From NCBI GenBank assembly GCA_025936825.1, contig JAICSO010000029.1:1-47123 (forward strand): a stretch of 47,123 bases of DNA. Direction: 5' to 3'. Positions 9,155 to 17,782 of this stretch are shown in pieces (position 1 is the stretch's first letter; each line of letters begins with the position of its first letter). Origin of the DNA: Terriglobales bacterium (lineage in GTDB: Bacteria > Acidobacteriota > Terriglobia > Terriglobales > Acidobacteriaceae). A program made the translations under genes and the position numbers. The notes beneath the pieces were generated by a model, which saw only the letters and a list, made by a program, of their open reading frames with translations, made no database searches and had not been told where the DNA came from.

Positions 9155-11020
9155 ATGCTGAAGCCCAAAGCGCCAGTATGTTTCCTGCTTTTATCTGTAC
9201 TGCTATCGCAAATCTGTGTTGCACAAACGAAGAAGAAGGTCGCGAGTCAATCTGACCTGCCGCGGTTTACCTATCCGATGACAATGCCGGCCTCGGAACT
9301 CCTGCAGGCCGATAAAGCAACGTTCAACGCTTTCGCCGATAAGGTCCGTACCGATCTCGACAGCATCCTTCGCGATTACGAGATCTCTGACAAGGCCACG
9401 CTGCGTGAGCTTCTCGGGATTAAGGCAGACCTACAGCAACTTTCGGGTGATTACGAAGGCTCGCTGAAGACTGTGCAGGAACTCCGCGCCATGCAGGATA
9501 AGCCAGCAGCTCGGCTTATCACTCGACTTCGCAGCGAGTCGGAGTTGCAGGCAGCGTTGCAGGCAACAACCTCGAGCGGGGCCGAGTATGAGCAGGCATT
9601 CGCAAAATCTTACGAAGATGCCGTGAACAAGCTGCCATGGGACGTAGTGCAGGACTGGGCGAAGTCAGCGTGGGCGCAGTCAAAAACCGCCAGCCGGGCG
9701 GGAATGATCGCAATTATCAAGACCGAACTGGATCCGGCGGTGGAGAAATCGAAGGCGTTGAACAACGATCAGGCCTGGGAACTGGTGGATATCCGAACTT
9801 ACATTCAGTTCGGCTTGCCAGAAAAGCAAGCCGTCGCGCAGATTCTGGGCGACTACGTCAAAGCTCACAACGTCATGAAACCCGATATCTGGGAAGCGCG
9901 GGAAGTTACTCTGACACCTGCGGACAAGCTCACACCCGTGCTTGTAGGCATTTGGGATTCGGGAGTGGATGTTTCCATTTTCGACGGCAAAGTATTTGAC
10001 GATCCGCATCCCACCAAAAGCGGCAACCACGGCTGGGCGTTCGATGACAAGGGGTATCCCACAACTGATTGGCTGTATCCACTTACTGCGGCTCAGCAAC
10101 AGGAATATCCGATCTTCCGCGGCGAACTGAAGGGGCGTATTGATCTGGAGAATGGAGTCGATTCTGCGGAGGCGGAAGCGCTGCAGAAAAGAATGAGCAC
10201 GCTGACGCCGGAGCAGGCACACGAGCGCGCCGAACTGCACAAAGTGCTTGGGTTTTATATGCACGGGACCCATGTTGCCGGTATCGCTGCGAGAGGCAAT
10301 CCGGCGATTCGCCTCGTAGTAGCGCGGTTTGACGACCAATTGCCTGATCTTCCATTTCAGCCGACGCCGGAGTGGGCGCACCGCATGGCAGATGCGTTCA
10401 TGAAGATGTCCGATTATTTCCGCACCCGCAATGTGCGTGTGGTGAATATGAGTTGGGGAGACGATCCGAGGGAAATCGAACAGTGGCTGGCCAAAACCGG
10501 CGGTCCCACAGATCCCGCCGAGGGAAAAAAGCGTGCAGACGAGATTTACGATATCTGGCACGATGCGATTGAAAACGCGATTAAGGGCGCTCCCAACACG
10601 CTCTTCGTGTGCGCAGCGGGGAACAGCGACAGCGATGCCAGTTTCCTGCGCGATGTGCCCGCAGGGTTGCGCCTGCCCAACCTGATCGCCGTGGGTGCCG
10701 TGAATCAGGCTGGCGATGAGACATCGTTCACCAGCTATGGACCGACCGTCGCTGTTGACGCGGACGGGTACGAGGTCGAGAGCTACATCCCTGGAGGCAC
10801 GCGGGTGAAGCTGTCAGGTACCTCCATGGCTTCCCCGAACGTGGCGAATCTTGCCGCAAAGCTGTTCGCATTGGATCCTTCGCTCACGCCGGCGCAGGCG
10901 ATTGACCTGATCAGGCGCGGAGCTACAACGAGTGAAGATGGGCGGCGGCACTTGATCGATGAAAAGAAGTCGGCCGAATTGCTGCGCGAAGGAAAAGCGC
11001 AAGCCGCGGTTGCGCATTGA
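9155..11020 (+). CDS. Secreted subtilisin-like serine protease (S8)
   Basis: This is an exported S8-family peptidase. The signal peptide (residues 1-24, VCFLLLSVLLSQICVAQ) is followed by a propeptide-like region of about 230 residues. The catalytic triad is complete: Asp in VGIWDSGVD (residue 268), His in HGTHVAGIA (residue 370) and Ser in SGTSMASPN (residue 557). The oxyanion Asn lies in FVCAAGNSDS. The 102-residue Asp-His spacing is larger than in subtilisin and holds an extra charged segment. The ATG at 9155 has aaagga 8 bp upstream; an earlier ATG at 9131 would place a charged stretch before the signal peptide. Total 621 residues. The substrate is unknown. Confidence 0.93.
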   Translation: MLKPKAPVCFLLLSVLLSQICVAQTKKKVASQSDLPRFTYPMTMPASELLQADKATFNAFADKVRTDLDSILRDYEISDKATLRELLGIKADLQQLSGDYEGSLKTVQELRAMQDKPAARLITRLRSESELQAALQATTSSGAEYEQAFAKSYEDAVNKLPWDVVQDWAKSAWAQSKTASRAGMIAIIKTELDPAVEKSKALNNDQAWELVDIRTYIQFGLPEKQAVAQILGDYVKAHNVMKPDIWEAREVTLTPADKLTPVLVGIWDSGVDVSIFDGKVFDDPHPTKSGNHGWAFDDKGYPTTDWLYPLTAAQQQEYPIFRGELKGRIDLENGVDSAEAEALQKRMSTLTPEQAHERAELHKVLGFYMHGTHVAGIAARGNPAIRLVVARFDDQLPDLPFQPTPEWAHRMADAFMKMSDYFRTRNVRVVNMSWGDDPREIEQWLAKTGGPTDPAEGKKRADEIYDIWHDAIENAIKGAPNTLFVCAAGNSDSDASFLRDVPAGLRLPNLIAVGAVNQAGDETSFTSYGPTVAVDADGYEVESYIPGGTRVKLSGTSMASPNVANLAAKLFALDPSLTPAQAIDLIRRGATTSEDGRRHLIDEKKSAELLREGKAQAAVAH

Positions 11021-11071
11021 TCCCGTTCTTCTTCTATACTAATGAGTTTCGAAATTTCAGGGGAGGATCGC

Positions 11072-11842
11072 GTGAAGATCCTGGTTTGCATGAAGCAGGT
11101 GCCGCAGAAGGATGCACCTCTGAAACTGAATGAGAGTGGTACATGGATTCGCGATGACGTTTCCTACGAAGTGAACGAGCCTGATGCGTATGCGCTGGAA
11201 GAGGCGCTGCGGCAAAAGGAAAAGCACGGCGGGGAAGTGGTGGTTATTACTGCGGGCCCTCCGCGGGCACAGCAGGTCCTTCGCGAAGCTCTCGCCAAGG
11301 GCGCAGACCGCGCCATTCATCTGGAAGATAATGCGTTCGTCGGACTCGACGCGTTCAGCACCGCACGCGCGTTTGCAGCCGCGATCAAGGATGAGCAGTT
11401 CGACCTTATCTGCACGGGCCTGCAGTCCGACGATTACGGATTCGCGCAGACCGGAGTCATTCTGGCTGAGCTGCTGCGATGGCCTCACGCCACCATCATC
11501 ATGCAAATTGAGAAGACGGACGCTGGAATTAAGGTGAAGCGCGAACTCGAGGCTGGATATTTCCAGTTCGTCGATATGCCCTTGCCCGCGGTGCTGACGA
11601 TCCAATCTGGTATTAACAAGCTTCGATACGCGACCCTGATCGGCATCAAACAGGCAAAAAACAAGCCGCTGCGGAAGGTGGCACTGGCTAAGGTTCAGCA
11701 GGCGATCGGGTCGAACCTGCAGAAGATCGAGCGGATGTATATTCCGCAGAAGACGAAGAAGACGGAGTATCTGGAAGGTCCACCGGCAGAAATTGCGAAG
11801 AAGTTGGTGGACAAGTTGCGCAACGAAATTCGTGTGTTGTAA
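11072..11842 (+). CDS. etfB: Electron transfer flavoprotein subunit beta
   Basis: This is the small subunit of ETF, the cytoplasmic FAD/AMP protein that collects electrons from acyl-CoA and other dehydrogenases. The N-terminus MKILVCMKQVPQKDAPLKL is the family hallmark, and the AMP-site region (LICTGLQSDDYGFAQTGVILAELL) is present. The GTG at 11072 is chosen because it gives the canonical N-terminus and is preceded by ggggagga. The length is 256 residues. It pairs with etfA downstream, with a small membrane gene between. Confidence 0.95.
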   Translation: MKILVCMKQVPQKDAPLKLNESGTWIRDDVSYEVNEPDAYALEEALRQKEKHGGEVVVITAGPPRAQQVLREALAKGADRAIHLEDNAFVGLDAFSTARAFAAAIKDEQFDLICTGLQSDDYGFAQTGVILAELLRWPHATIIMQIEKTDAGIKVKRELEAGYFQFVDMPLPAVLTIQSGINKLRYATLIGIKQAKNKPLRKVALAKVQQAIGSNLQKIERMYIPQKTKKTEYLEGPPAEIAKKLVDKLRNEIRVL

Positions 11843-11989
11843 TAGCGGCGAGCGATGAGCAGCGAGCCGTGAGCAATAGAACAAGCAAGGCTCTGAATCG
11901 GGGACGCAGGGTAGGATCTACAGAGGGTTGGCCATAAGCGGTGGTGGCTCGCCGCTCAGTGCTCACCGCTCATAGCTCAACGGAGGAAT
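11843..11989. repeat. Intergenic inverted word-repeat downstream of etfB
   Basis: The left arm (11844-11876, gcgagcgatgagcagcgag words) and right arm (11946-11979, ctcgccgctcagtgctcaccg words) are roughly complementary across a 70-bp loop. The left arm shares an exact 19-mer with positions 7-25 upstream of atpG. The ribosome site of the next gene (ggagg at 11982) follows the right arm directly. Confidence 0.7.
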
Positions 11990-12232
11990 ATGTCAGGGAA
12001 GCAACTGATCCGCATGGAAGAAGTTCAATTGGGTGGAGATGAGGCCAGAGGCAATGTACTGATGACCGTCGGCAAGCTCTTGTTCTGGACCGACCTCATT
12101 TTCCTCGCTTTCGTGTATTCCAGCATCAAGAATGGTTCGCTGGTTTATCCGATCTGGTTCACAGTGCAGGGTGCGCTGGCGCTCACCTTGTTGATCGTTG
12201 GCCGTATCAAACGCGGCCCACTCAGCGAGTAG
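11990..12232 (+). CDS. Small two-helix membrane protein between etfB and etfA
   Basis: This 80-residue protein has two membrane segments (about 25-46, VGKLLFWTDLIFLAFVYSSI; and 52-71, YPIWFTVQGALALTLLIVG), a soluble acidic N-terminus and a basic C-terminus. The start is supported by ggagg 7 bp upstream. I do not recognise the family. Its place inside the etf operon, 30 bp before etfA, suggests a role at the membrane end of electron transfer, for example contact with the quinone oxidoreductase; this is inference only. Confidence 0.8.
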   Translation: MSGKQLIRMEEVQLGGDEARGNVLMTVGKLLFWTDLIFLAFVYSSIKNGSLVYPIWFTVQGALALTLLIVGRIKRGPLSE

Positions 12233-12262
12233 CGGGCAAAGCCGCAGAAAGAGATCTCCAGA

Positions 12263-13252
12263 ATGGCTGACACGATTCTGGTTGTGGTGGAGCAACGCGA
12301 AGGTAAACTGAACCGCGTTTCGTGGGAGACGCTTGTCGCGGGACAAATGCTCGCGGCGGAAACGGGCTGGGCACTGGAAGCGGCCGTGGTCGGCGCGGGC
12401 GTTTCGTCAATCGCGAGTGAGATCGCGGGGAAGAAGGTCGGTAAGATTTATGACATCGAGTGTAGTGCACTCGAGTCGTACACGCCGGACGCATTCTCTG
12501 CGGTACTTAAGCAGGTCCTGGAGTCGAAGCAGCCTCGCCTGGTGCTGATGCCGCACACCTACCAGGTGCGCGATTTTATTCCGAAGCTTGCGACCGCCAT
12601 GGGTCGAACCGTCATCAGCGACTGCATCGGCTTCCGAAAAGATGGCGAGAAACTACTTTTCACGCGACAGATGTTCCAGGGCAAATTCGCCGCGGACGTG
12701 AGCTTTACCTGCGACGCACCTTGGTTCGTGACTTTCCAGAGCGGCGCTTTTCGCGGAGATCAGGTCGAGGCAGGCGCCAGTGCGGCGCCGGTAGAAACCG
12801 TCAACGTAGAAGTCTCTGCTGATGCGATTCGCACGAAGCCGCAACCGCCGTTCAAGGAAGCTAAGCAAGCGGTGGACCTCACACAAGCGGAGGTCATTGT
12901 CTCGGTGGGCCGAGGAATTAAAGAGCAGAAGAATATCGATCTCGCCAAACAACTGGCAGACGCTCTCAGCGGAGAAATTGCAGCTTCTCGCCCCATTTGC
13001 GACTCAGGATGGCTGCCGATGGATCGTCAAATCGGTTCGTCGGGACAGACGGTTTCACCAAAGCTCTACTTGGCGCTGGGGATCAGTGGCGCGATTCAGC
13101 ATATTGTCGGAATGAAAGGCGCACGGTCCGTGGTAGCGGTTAACAAAGACCGCGAAGCGCCAATCTTCGAGATTGCCGATGTGGCGGTGGTGGCAAACTT
13201 ATTCGACGTCGTGCCACCGTTGGTCGAGGAGATTAAGAAGGCGAAGGGATAG
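12263..13252 (+). CDS. etfA: Electron transfer flavoprotein subunit alpha
   Basis: This is the FAD-binding large subunit of ETF. The C-terminal FAD domain is clear (SGQTVSPKLYLALGISGAIQ, residues about 256-275; then HIVGMKGARSVVAVNKDREAPIFEIADVAV). The N-terminal ETF fold (TILVVVEQREGKLNRVSWET) is normal, and the length is 329 residues. The ribosome site is agagatctcc-like and weak. Together with etfB and the oxidoreductase at 13433 it gives a complete route from dehydrogenases to quinone. Confidence 0.95.
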   Translation: MADTILVVVEQREGKLNRVSWETLVAGQMLAAETGWALEAAVVGAGVSSIASEIAGKKVGKIYDIECSALESYTPDAFSAVLKQVLESKQPRLVLMPHTYQVRDFIPKLATAMGRTVISDCIGFRKDGEKLLFTRQMFQGKFAADVSFTCDAPWFVTFQSGAFRGDQVEAGASAAPVETVNVEVSADAIRTKPQPPFKEAKQAVDLTQAEVIVSVGRGIKEQKNIDLAKQLADALSGEIAASRPICDSGWLPMDRQIGSSGQTVSPKLYLALGISGAIQHIVGMKGARSVVAVNKDREAPIFEIADVAVVANLFDVVPPLVEEIKKAKG

Positions 13253-13432
13253 GTTTCAAGGTTTCGAAGGCTTCAAAGTTTCGGGCATAAGCCGGCACTG
13301 CGAAAGAGAGTCGATTAGCCGATTCAATAGACCTAGCACAAAAATGTGTCGCATTTCGCGATCTGGAACACGGGTATAAGGTCCTTGCGTTAAGAAACCT
13401 TGAAACCTTGAAACTTTGGAGCGTTGATATCA
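13253..13432. repeat. Intergenic inverted repeat between etfA and the ETF:quinone oxidoreductase gene
   Basis: The spacer starts with gtttcaaggtttcgaaggc words (13253-13287) and ends with complementary aaaccttgaaaccttgaaac words (13393-13417). The class is the same as the other spacers but the word is different (ggtttcaa / ttgaaacc). The right arm ends just before the ATG at 13433. Confidence 0.65.
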
Positions 13433-15148
13433 ATGCTTGTCTTTCGCAAGCCTCCACAGAACATTGAACGCCCGCAAATGCCGGCCGATGTGGCCATTGT
13501 CGGTGGCGGACCCGCGGGAATGGCCTGTGCATTGCGTCTAGCGCAACTCATCGACGAGCACAACGCCAGCAATCCTAAATCACAACTCAGCAAAGAGAAT
13601 ATCTACGTCCTCGAAAAAGCACGTGAAATCGGCCAACACTGCCTTTCTGGCGCGCTGCTCGATCCGCGATCGATGAGCGAGCTGTTGCCCGATTTCGAAA
13701 AAGAGGCACCGCTCGATGCGCCGGTCTCGAAAGAAGCCGTGTACTTTCTGACGGAAAGTGGCAAGTTCAAGTTGCCGATCACGCCACCACCGCTGCGGGA
13801 TCATGGGAATTATGTAATTTCGCTGAACCGGTTTGTGAAGTGGCTGGGCAGCAAAGTAGAAGCCGCTGGTATGACAGTTTTCACCGGCTTCGCCGGGGCA
13901 GAGTTGCTTCTCGACGGCAATCGCGTCACCGGTGTTCGCACCGACGACAAAGGTCTCGACAAACAAAATCAGCCTAAAGGAAATTTCGAGCCCGGCTACG
14001 ACTTGCAGGCAAAAGTCGTCATTCTCGCTGAAGGCAGCCGTGGCTCACTGACCAAGCAACTCATCAACAAGTTCGATCTTTCGAAGACTAGAAATCCGCA
14101 AACATTCGGTCAGGGTGTAAAGGAGCTGTGGGAGGTCCCGTCAGGTCGGATTGCCGCTGGTGAGGTCATCTACACGATGGGGTGGCCGTTGACCACGCGC
14201 GAATACGGCGGCGCTTGGATTTACGGTGGCAAGGACAACGTGGTGTCGTTGGGATTCGTTACGGGCCTGGATTATCCTGACCCTCGTCTTGATCCGCAGC
14301 GCGTTCTGCAGCAATTCAAGCGGCATCCGTTCGTAGCAAAGCTGCTCGAAGGTGGAAAGATGATCCGCTATGGGGCGAAGTCGCTGCCATATGGGGGCTG
14401 GTTTGCGATTCCACCGATTGCAGGCGATGGCTGGATGATCGTCGGCGATTCTGCGGGCTTCTTAAATTCGCAGCGGCTCAAGGGAATTCACCTGGCCATC
14501 AAGAGCGGAATGCTCGCGGCGGAGACGGCATTCGACGCGCTGAAAAAGGATGACTTTTCATCGGCGACGCTCAACCAGTACCCCTCGCGAGTCGAAAACA
14601 GTTGGATCAAGCAAGAACTTTGGAAGGTTCGTAATTTTCATCAGGGATTCGAGCACGGCTTCCTCCAGGGCATGTTTCACGCTGGGATTCAGCAATTCAC
14701 TGGCGGTCGCGGGTTGCGAGATCGATACGAGGCAACTCCTGGCTATGCGCGAATGAAGCCGCTGCGCGAGCTTCCTGCCGACGGTGGTCCGGACTCACAC
14801 CTCATTGGACCGGCTAAAGGCGACGGCAAACTCACTTTCGACAAACTCACAGACCTTTATCATTCCGGCACCAAGCACGAAGAGGACCAGCCTGCGCACC
14901 TCATCATTCATGACACCAACATCTGCGAGTCGCGCTGTATTACCGAATTTGGAAGCCCGTGCCAGAATTTCTGCCCGGCAAATGTTTACGAGATGCTGGA
15001 TGACTCCGCGGCGCCGAACGGAAAACGCATCAGCCTGAACCCGTCGAATTGCGTGCACTGCAAAACCTGCGACATTCAGGACCCTTACCAGATCATCACC
15101 TGGGTTCCCCCCGAAGGCGGTGGCGGGCCGAATTACGACGGGATGTGA
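13433..15148 (+). CDS. Electron transfer flavoprotein:ubiquinone oxidoreductase
   Basis: This membrane-associated FAD / 4Fe-4S enzyme passes electrons from reduced ETF to the quinone pool. The N-terminal dinucleotide fold is ADVAIVGGGPAGMACALRL (residues about 19-37). The middle contains GDSAGFLNSQRLKGIHLAIKSGMLAAE in the FAD domain. The C-terminus has the cluster ligands, including CVHCKTCDI with the family end motif DPYQIITWVPPEGGGGP. The length of 572 residues is normal. The ATG at 13433 is preferred to a TTG three codons upstream. It is the terminal member of the etf cluster. Confidence 0.95.
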   Translation: MLVFRKPPQNIERPQMPADVAIVGGGPAGMACALRLAQLIDEHNASNPKSQLSKENIYVLEKAREIGQHCLSGALLDPRSMSELLPDFEKEAPLDAPVSKEAVYFLTESGKFKLPITPPPLRDHGNYVISLNRFVKWLGSKVEAAGMTVFTGFAGAELLLDGNRVTGVRTDDKGLDKQNQPKGNFEPGYDLQAKVVILAEGSRGSLTKQLINKFDLSKTRNPQTFGQGVKELWEVPSGRIAAGEVIYTMGWPLTTREYGGAWIYGGKDNVVSLGFVTGLDYPDPRLDPQRVLQQFKRHPFVAKLLEGGKMIRYGAKSLPYGGWFAIPPIAGDGWMIVGDSAGFLNSQRLKGIHLAIKSGMLAAETAFDALKKDDFSSATLNQYPSRVENSWIKQELWKVRNFHQGFEHGFLQGMFHAGIQQFTGGRGLRDRYEATPGYARMKPLRELPADGGPDSHLIGPAKGDGKLTFDKLTDLYHSGTKHEEDQPAHLIIHDTNICESRCITEFGSPCQNFCPANVYEMLDDSAAPNGKRISLNPSNCVHCKTCDIQDPYQIITWVPPEGGGGPNYDGM

Positions 15149-15210
15149 TGTGGTGCGGGCGCCCTCGTCCGCGAATTGCCGCAATGTCGTGCTAACGTAT
15201 TGCTGCTCAC

Positions 15211-15238
15211 CACAACGGACACGAAGTTTCACGAAGGG
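15211..15238 (+). repeat. Short repeat of the 'ggacacgaag' family providing a ribosome site
   Basis: The sequence around caacggacacgaagtttcac is related to 16235-16256 (ggacacgaagggcgcaaag) and, inverted, to 17790-17816. Its last bases (gaagggag) serve as the Shine-Dalgarno of the gene at 15244. Confidence 0.5.
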
Positions 15239-15243
15239 AGTTC

Positions 15244-16044
15244 ATGACCAAGACACATTTTCTTGTTCTCAGCCTCGCGATGTTGATAGGAGTTGCGATG
15301 GCGCAACAGCAGCCTGCGCAAACACCCGCCTCCCCTGGCGAACCGGTCACCGCGACAGTTCCGCCTACCGGGTTTGCAGGCCTGGACCACTACCGCGCAT
15401 CGCGCGCCAACGTATACTTCAATGATTTCGGAGAACTGGCCCGCTATCGCGCAGCGGATGCCGCGTTGCCGCCACCCGCCGCCGGAGAGAATCGCGTCGT
15501 CTTTTTCGGCGACTCCATTACTGATATGTGGAAGCTTGACGAATCATTTCCCGGCAAGCCATACGTCAATCGTGGAATTGGCGGCCAGACGACTTCGCAG
15601 ATGCTGGTTCGGTTCCGCCAGGACGTGCTTAATCTGCAGCCGAAGATTGTGGTGATTCTTGCGGGGACGAACGACATAGCAGGCAACAGTGGCCCAATTG
15701 CGAATGAAGACATCGAAGCGAACTATTCCGACTTTGCCGAGCTCGCCAAAGCGCACAACATTCGCCTGATCTTTTCGTCGGTGTTGCCGGTGAACAATTA
15801 CACCGAGCGATCGAAGGATTTCTTTGCACAGCGCCCCATGAGCCGCATCCTTGAGTTGAACAAATGGCTGAAAGACTACTGCGAGAAGAACCACCTGATT
15901 TATCTCGACTACTTCAGCGCTCTCGTGGACGACAAGGGCATGTTGAAGCGCGACCTCGCCGACGACGGGCTGCATCCCAACAACGCGGGATTTGCGATCA
16001 TGGCGCCGCTGGCAGAGAAGGCGATTGGAAAGGCGCTCAAGTAA
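15244..16044 (+). CDS. Secreted SGNH/GDSL hydrolase
   Basis: This is an exported esterase/acetylhydrolase-type enzyme. The signal peptide covers residues 1-20 (FLVLSLAMLIGVAMA), followed by a Pro/Thr/Gln-rich linker. SGNH blocks are present: nucleophile Ser91 in FFGDSITD, Gly in NRGIGGQTT, Asn142 in AGTNDIAG, and Asp241/His244 in DDGLHPNN. The length is 266 residues. The start follows gaagggag at the end of a short repeat. Members act on acylated polysaccharides, peptidoglycan or lipids; the substrate cannot be told from the sequence. Confidence 0.93.
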   Translation: MTKTHFLVLSLAMLIGVAMAQQQPAQTPASPGEPVTATVPPTGFAGLDHYRASRANVYFNDFGELARYRAADAALPPPAAGENRVVFFGDSITDMWKLDESFPGKPYVNRGIGGQTTSQMLVRFRQDVLNLQPKIVVILAGTNDIAGNSGPIANEDIEANYSDFAELAKAHNIRLIFSSVLPVNNYTERSKDFFAQRPMSRILELNKWLKDYCEKNHLIYLDYFSALVDDKGMLKRDLADDGLHPNNAGFAIMAPLAEKAIGKALK

Positions 16045-16447
16045 GCACTCAGCAGTCAGCATTCAGCCGTCCTAAGGACGGGAATTGTCGGATAACGGCA
16101 CTCACCACAGCATATAATTAGATTGAGTTTCCGACCGCCTTGGCCTTCGGGAATACCCATGGCTGTGGCGGCGAGGAGTGATCCTTTTTCGCGAACTTTG
16201 CGATCTTTGCGGTTAGCTCTGAGAGTCTTAACCGCAAAGGACACGAAGGGCGCAAAGACCTCTCCGAGGGTACAGGTGGAAACGCCTGTGCCTCCCGTGC
16301 TTGGAAAGGAAACGGCTGCCGGGGTAGTTCCCGTCTCTCGTTTTTTCCTTTCAAAAGCACTCAGTAATCAGCACTCCGCATTCAGCCACTGGAGCTTCGA
16401 TCTTCGCTCCAGCTTTGAAGGGCTGATTGCGGATTGCTGACTGCTGA
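16045..16447. repeat. Repeat-filled spacer upstream of moaA
   Basis: No gene is visible in these 403 bp. It holds cagtcagcattcag words at 16049-16067 and a ccgtcctaaggacgg palindrome (16067-16081). A ctttgcggtta...taaccgcaaag hairpin (16205-16239) is followed by ggacacgaaggg, and an acagg-ggaaa-cctgt hairpin lies at 16272-16289. The last 100 bp form an inverted pair of catt-cag words (16350-16387 and 16421-16447), closed by an inner ctggagc/gctccag stem. The right arm ends on the moaA start codon. Three repeat types are therefore stacked in one spacer. Confidence 0.65.
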
Positions 16448-17692
16448 ATGCTTCTTACCGACAAATTCGGCCGCGCCATTACCGATCTGCGCATCTCGAT
16501 CACAGACCGCTGTAACTACAAGTGTGTCTATTGCCGCACGGGGAATGAGGGCGCATTTTACGGAGAGTTGCCTTTCCCTGACTACCTGCGGATGGCGCGC
16601 ATTCTCGTTTCACTGGGAATCCGAAAAATTCGTCTGACGGGTGGAGAGCCACTGCTGCGGAAGGGGATCGTGGATTTTGTTCGGGAGCTGCGCGAGCTTG
16701 AACCTCAGGGGCTAAAGCCCCAGTTCCAGGAGGCTGATTCCGGCACGGCTGAAGCCGTACCCTCCCGAAGTAAACAAGATCGAACCGTGGAAGCCCCCTT
16801 TTCCCGAGCGGAAATCGGCACAACTGAACGCGCGCTGTCCCGAGGGGAAGATCGTTCAGCTGAAAACGTTCCTTCCGTTAGCTCCGCAGGAGCGGCCCAG
16901 CTTAGCCCAGCGCGGAAGCGCTGGGAAGGCGGCCGTCCCCGAACGGAGTCCCGGAGGGACGACAGAAACGACGAACTCGATATCGCGATCACCACGAACG
17001 GCCACCTCCTCGCCGACATGGCGCAGCCGCTCAAAGACGCCGGCCTGAACCGCATCACCGTCAGCATGGATGCGGTCGACCCTGACCGATTTGCGCGGAT
17101 CACTCGTGTGCCCGGCGGCTTCGATCATGTGCTGGGAGGAATCCGTGCCGCGCGCCGCGCTGGACTTTGGCCTTTGAAGGTCAATTGCGTCCTCATGCGC
17201 GGATTCAATGAGGACCAGATCATCCCGTTTGGCATGTTCGCCCGCGAGGAAGGGGTGATCGTGCGCTTCATCGAGTTCATGCCGCTGGAGGAAGACCGCG
17301 TGTGGTCGCCGGCGACGGTGGTGACGCTCGATGAAATCCTGAGTCGCATGGCCGAGTACCGGCCTCTGGTCGAAATCCCCCGCGCTCGCAGCGAGACAGC
17401 GCGCCGTTATCGCTTTGACGATGGCGTTGGCGAAATCGGAATCATCGCGCCCGTGTCCCATCCTTTCTGCGGCCACTGCAGCCGGATCCGCATCACCTCG
17501 GACGGCAAAATTCGCACCTGCCTATTCTCGGTGTGGGACCACGATTTGCACGAGTTAATGCGTCGCGGAGCCGCGGACGATGACTTAGTTCAATTCATTC
17601 GCGACGTGATCACCAGGAAGGAAGAGCGCCACCACATCGGCGAGCCGGATTTCGTGCCCGCGTCGCGAACCATGGTTCACATCGGGGGATAA
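16448..17692 (+). CDS. moaA: GTP 3',8-cyclase (molybdenum cofactor step 1) with an internal repeat-encoded insertion
   Basis: This radical-SAM enzyme converts GTP to 3',8-cyclo-GTP in molybdopterin synthesis. The N-terminal cluster motif is CNYKCVYC (residues about 22-29). TGGEPLLR follows, then ITTNGHLL and the SMDAVDPDRFARIT region. The C-terminal cluster ligands are in CGHCSRIRITSDGKIRTC, and the protein ends in Gly-Gly. It has 414 residues against the usual 325-340: residues about 85-174 are an extra hydrophilic, Arg/Ser/Glu-rich stretch between FVRELREL and LDIAITTNG. That stretch is encoded by palindromic repeats (separate entry). All catalytic motifs lie outside it, so the enzyme is probably active with a surface loop. 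The ATG at 16448 has no good ribosome site. Confidence 0.92.
   Translation: MLLTDKFGRAITDLRISITDRCNYKCVYCRTGNEGAFYGELPFPDYLRMARILVSLGIRKIRLTGGEPLLRKGIVDFVRELRELEPQGLKPQFQEADSGTAEAVPSRSKQDRTVEAPFSRAEIGTTERALSRGEDRSAENVPSVSSAGAAQLSPARKRWEGGRPRTESRRDDRNDELDIAITTNGHLLADMAQPLKDAGLNRITVSMDAVDPDRFARITRVPGGFDHVLGGIRAARRAGLWPLKVNCVLMRGFNEDQIIPFGMFAREEGVIVRFIEFMPLEEDRVWSPATVVTLDEILSRMAEYRPLVEIPRARSETARRYRFDDGVGEIGIIAPVSHPFCGHCSRIRITSDGKIRTCLFSVWDHDLHELMRRGAADDDLVQFIRDVITRKEERHHIGEPDFVPASRTMVHIGG
16701..16972. repeat. In-frame palindromic repeat cluster inside moaA
   Basis: About 270 bp of successive small hairpins interrupt moaA: ggggctaaagcccc (16708-16721), acggctgaagccgt (16745-16758), gctccgcaggagc (16881-16893), an 8-bp stem with ggaa loop (16906-16925, arms cccagcgc / gcgctggg) and gtcccggagggac (16948-16960). 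No stop codon is created and the reading frame is kept. Two units match the spacer cluster at 8074-8167, one of them exactly in inverted orientation. Confidence 0.8.
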
Positions 17693-17782
17693 GCTGGAAG
17701 CGGTCGCCCGCCGAGCACGCCGAGATCGCAAAGAAACTCATCCAGCTTTCCGCAGAGTCTCATAATCAAATATTCTTGTTCG

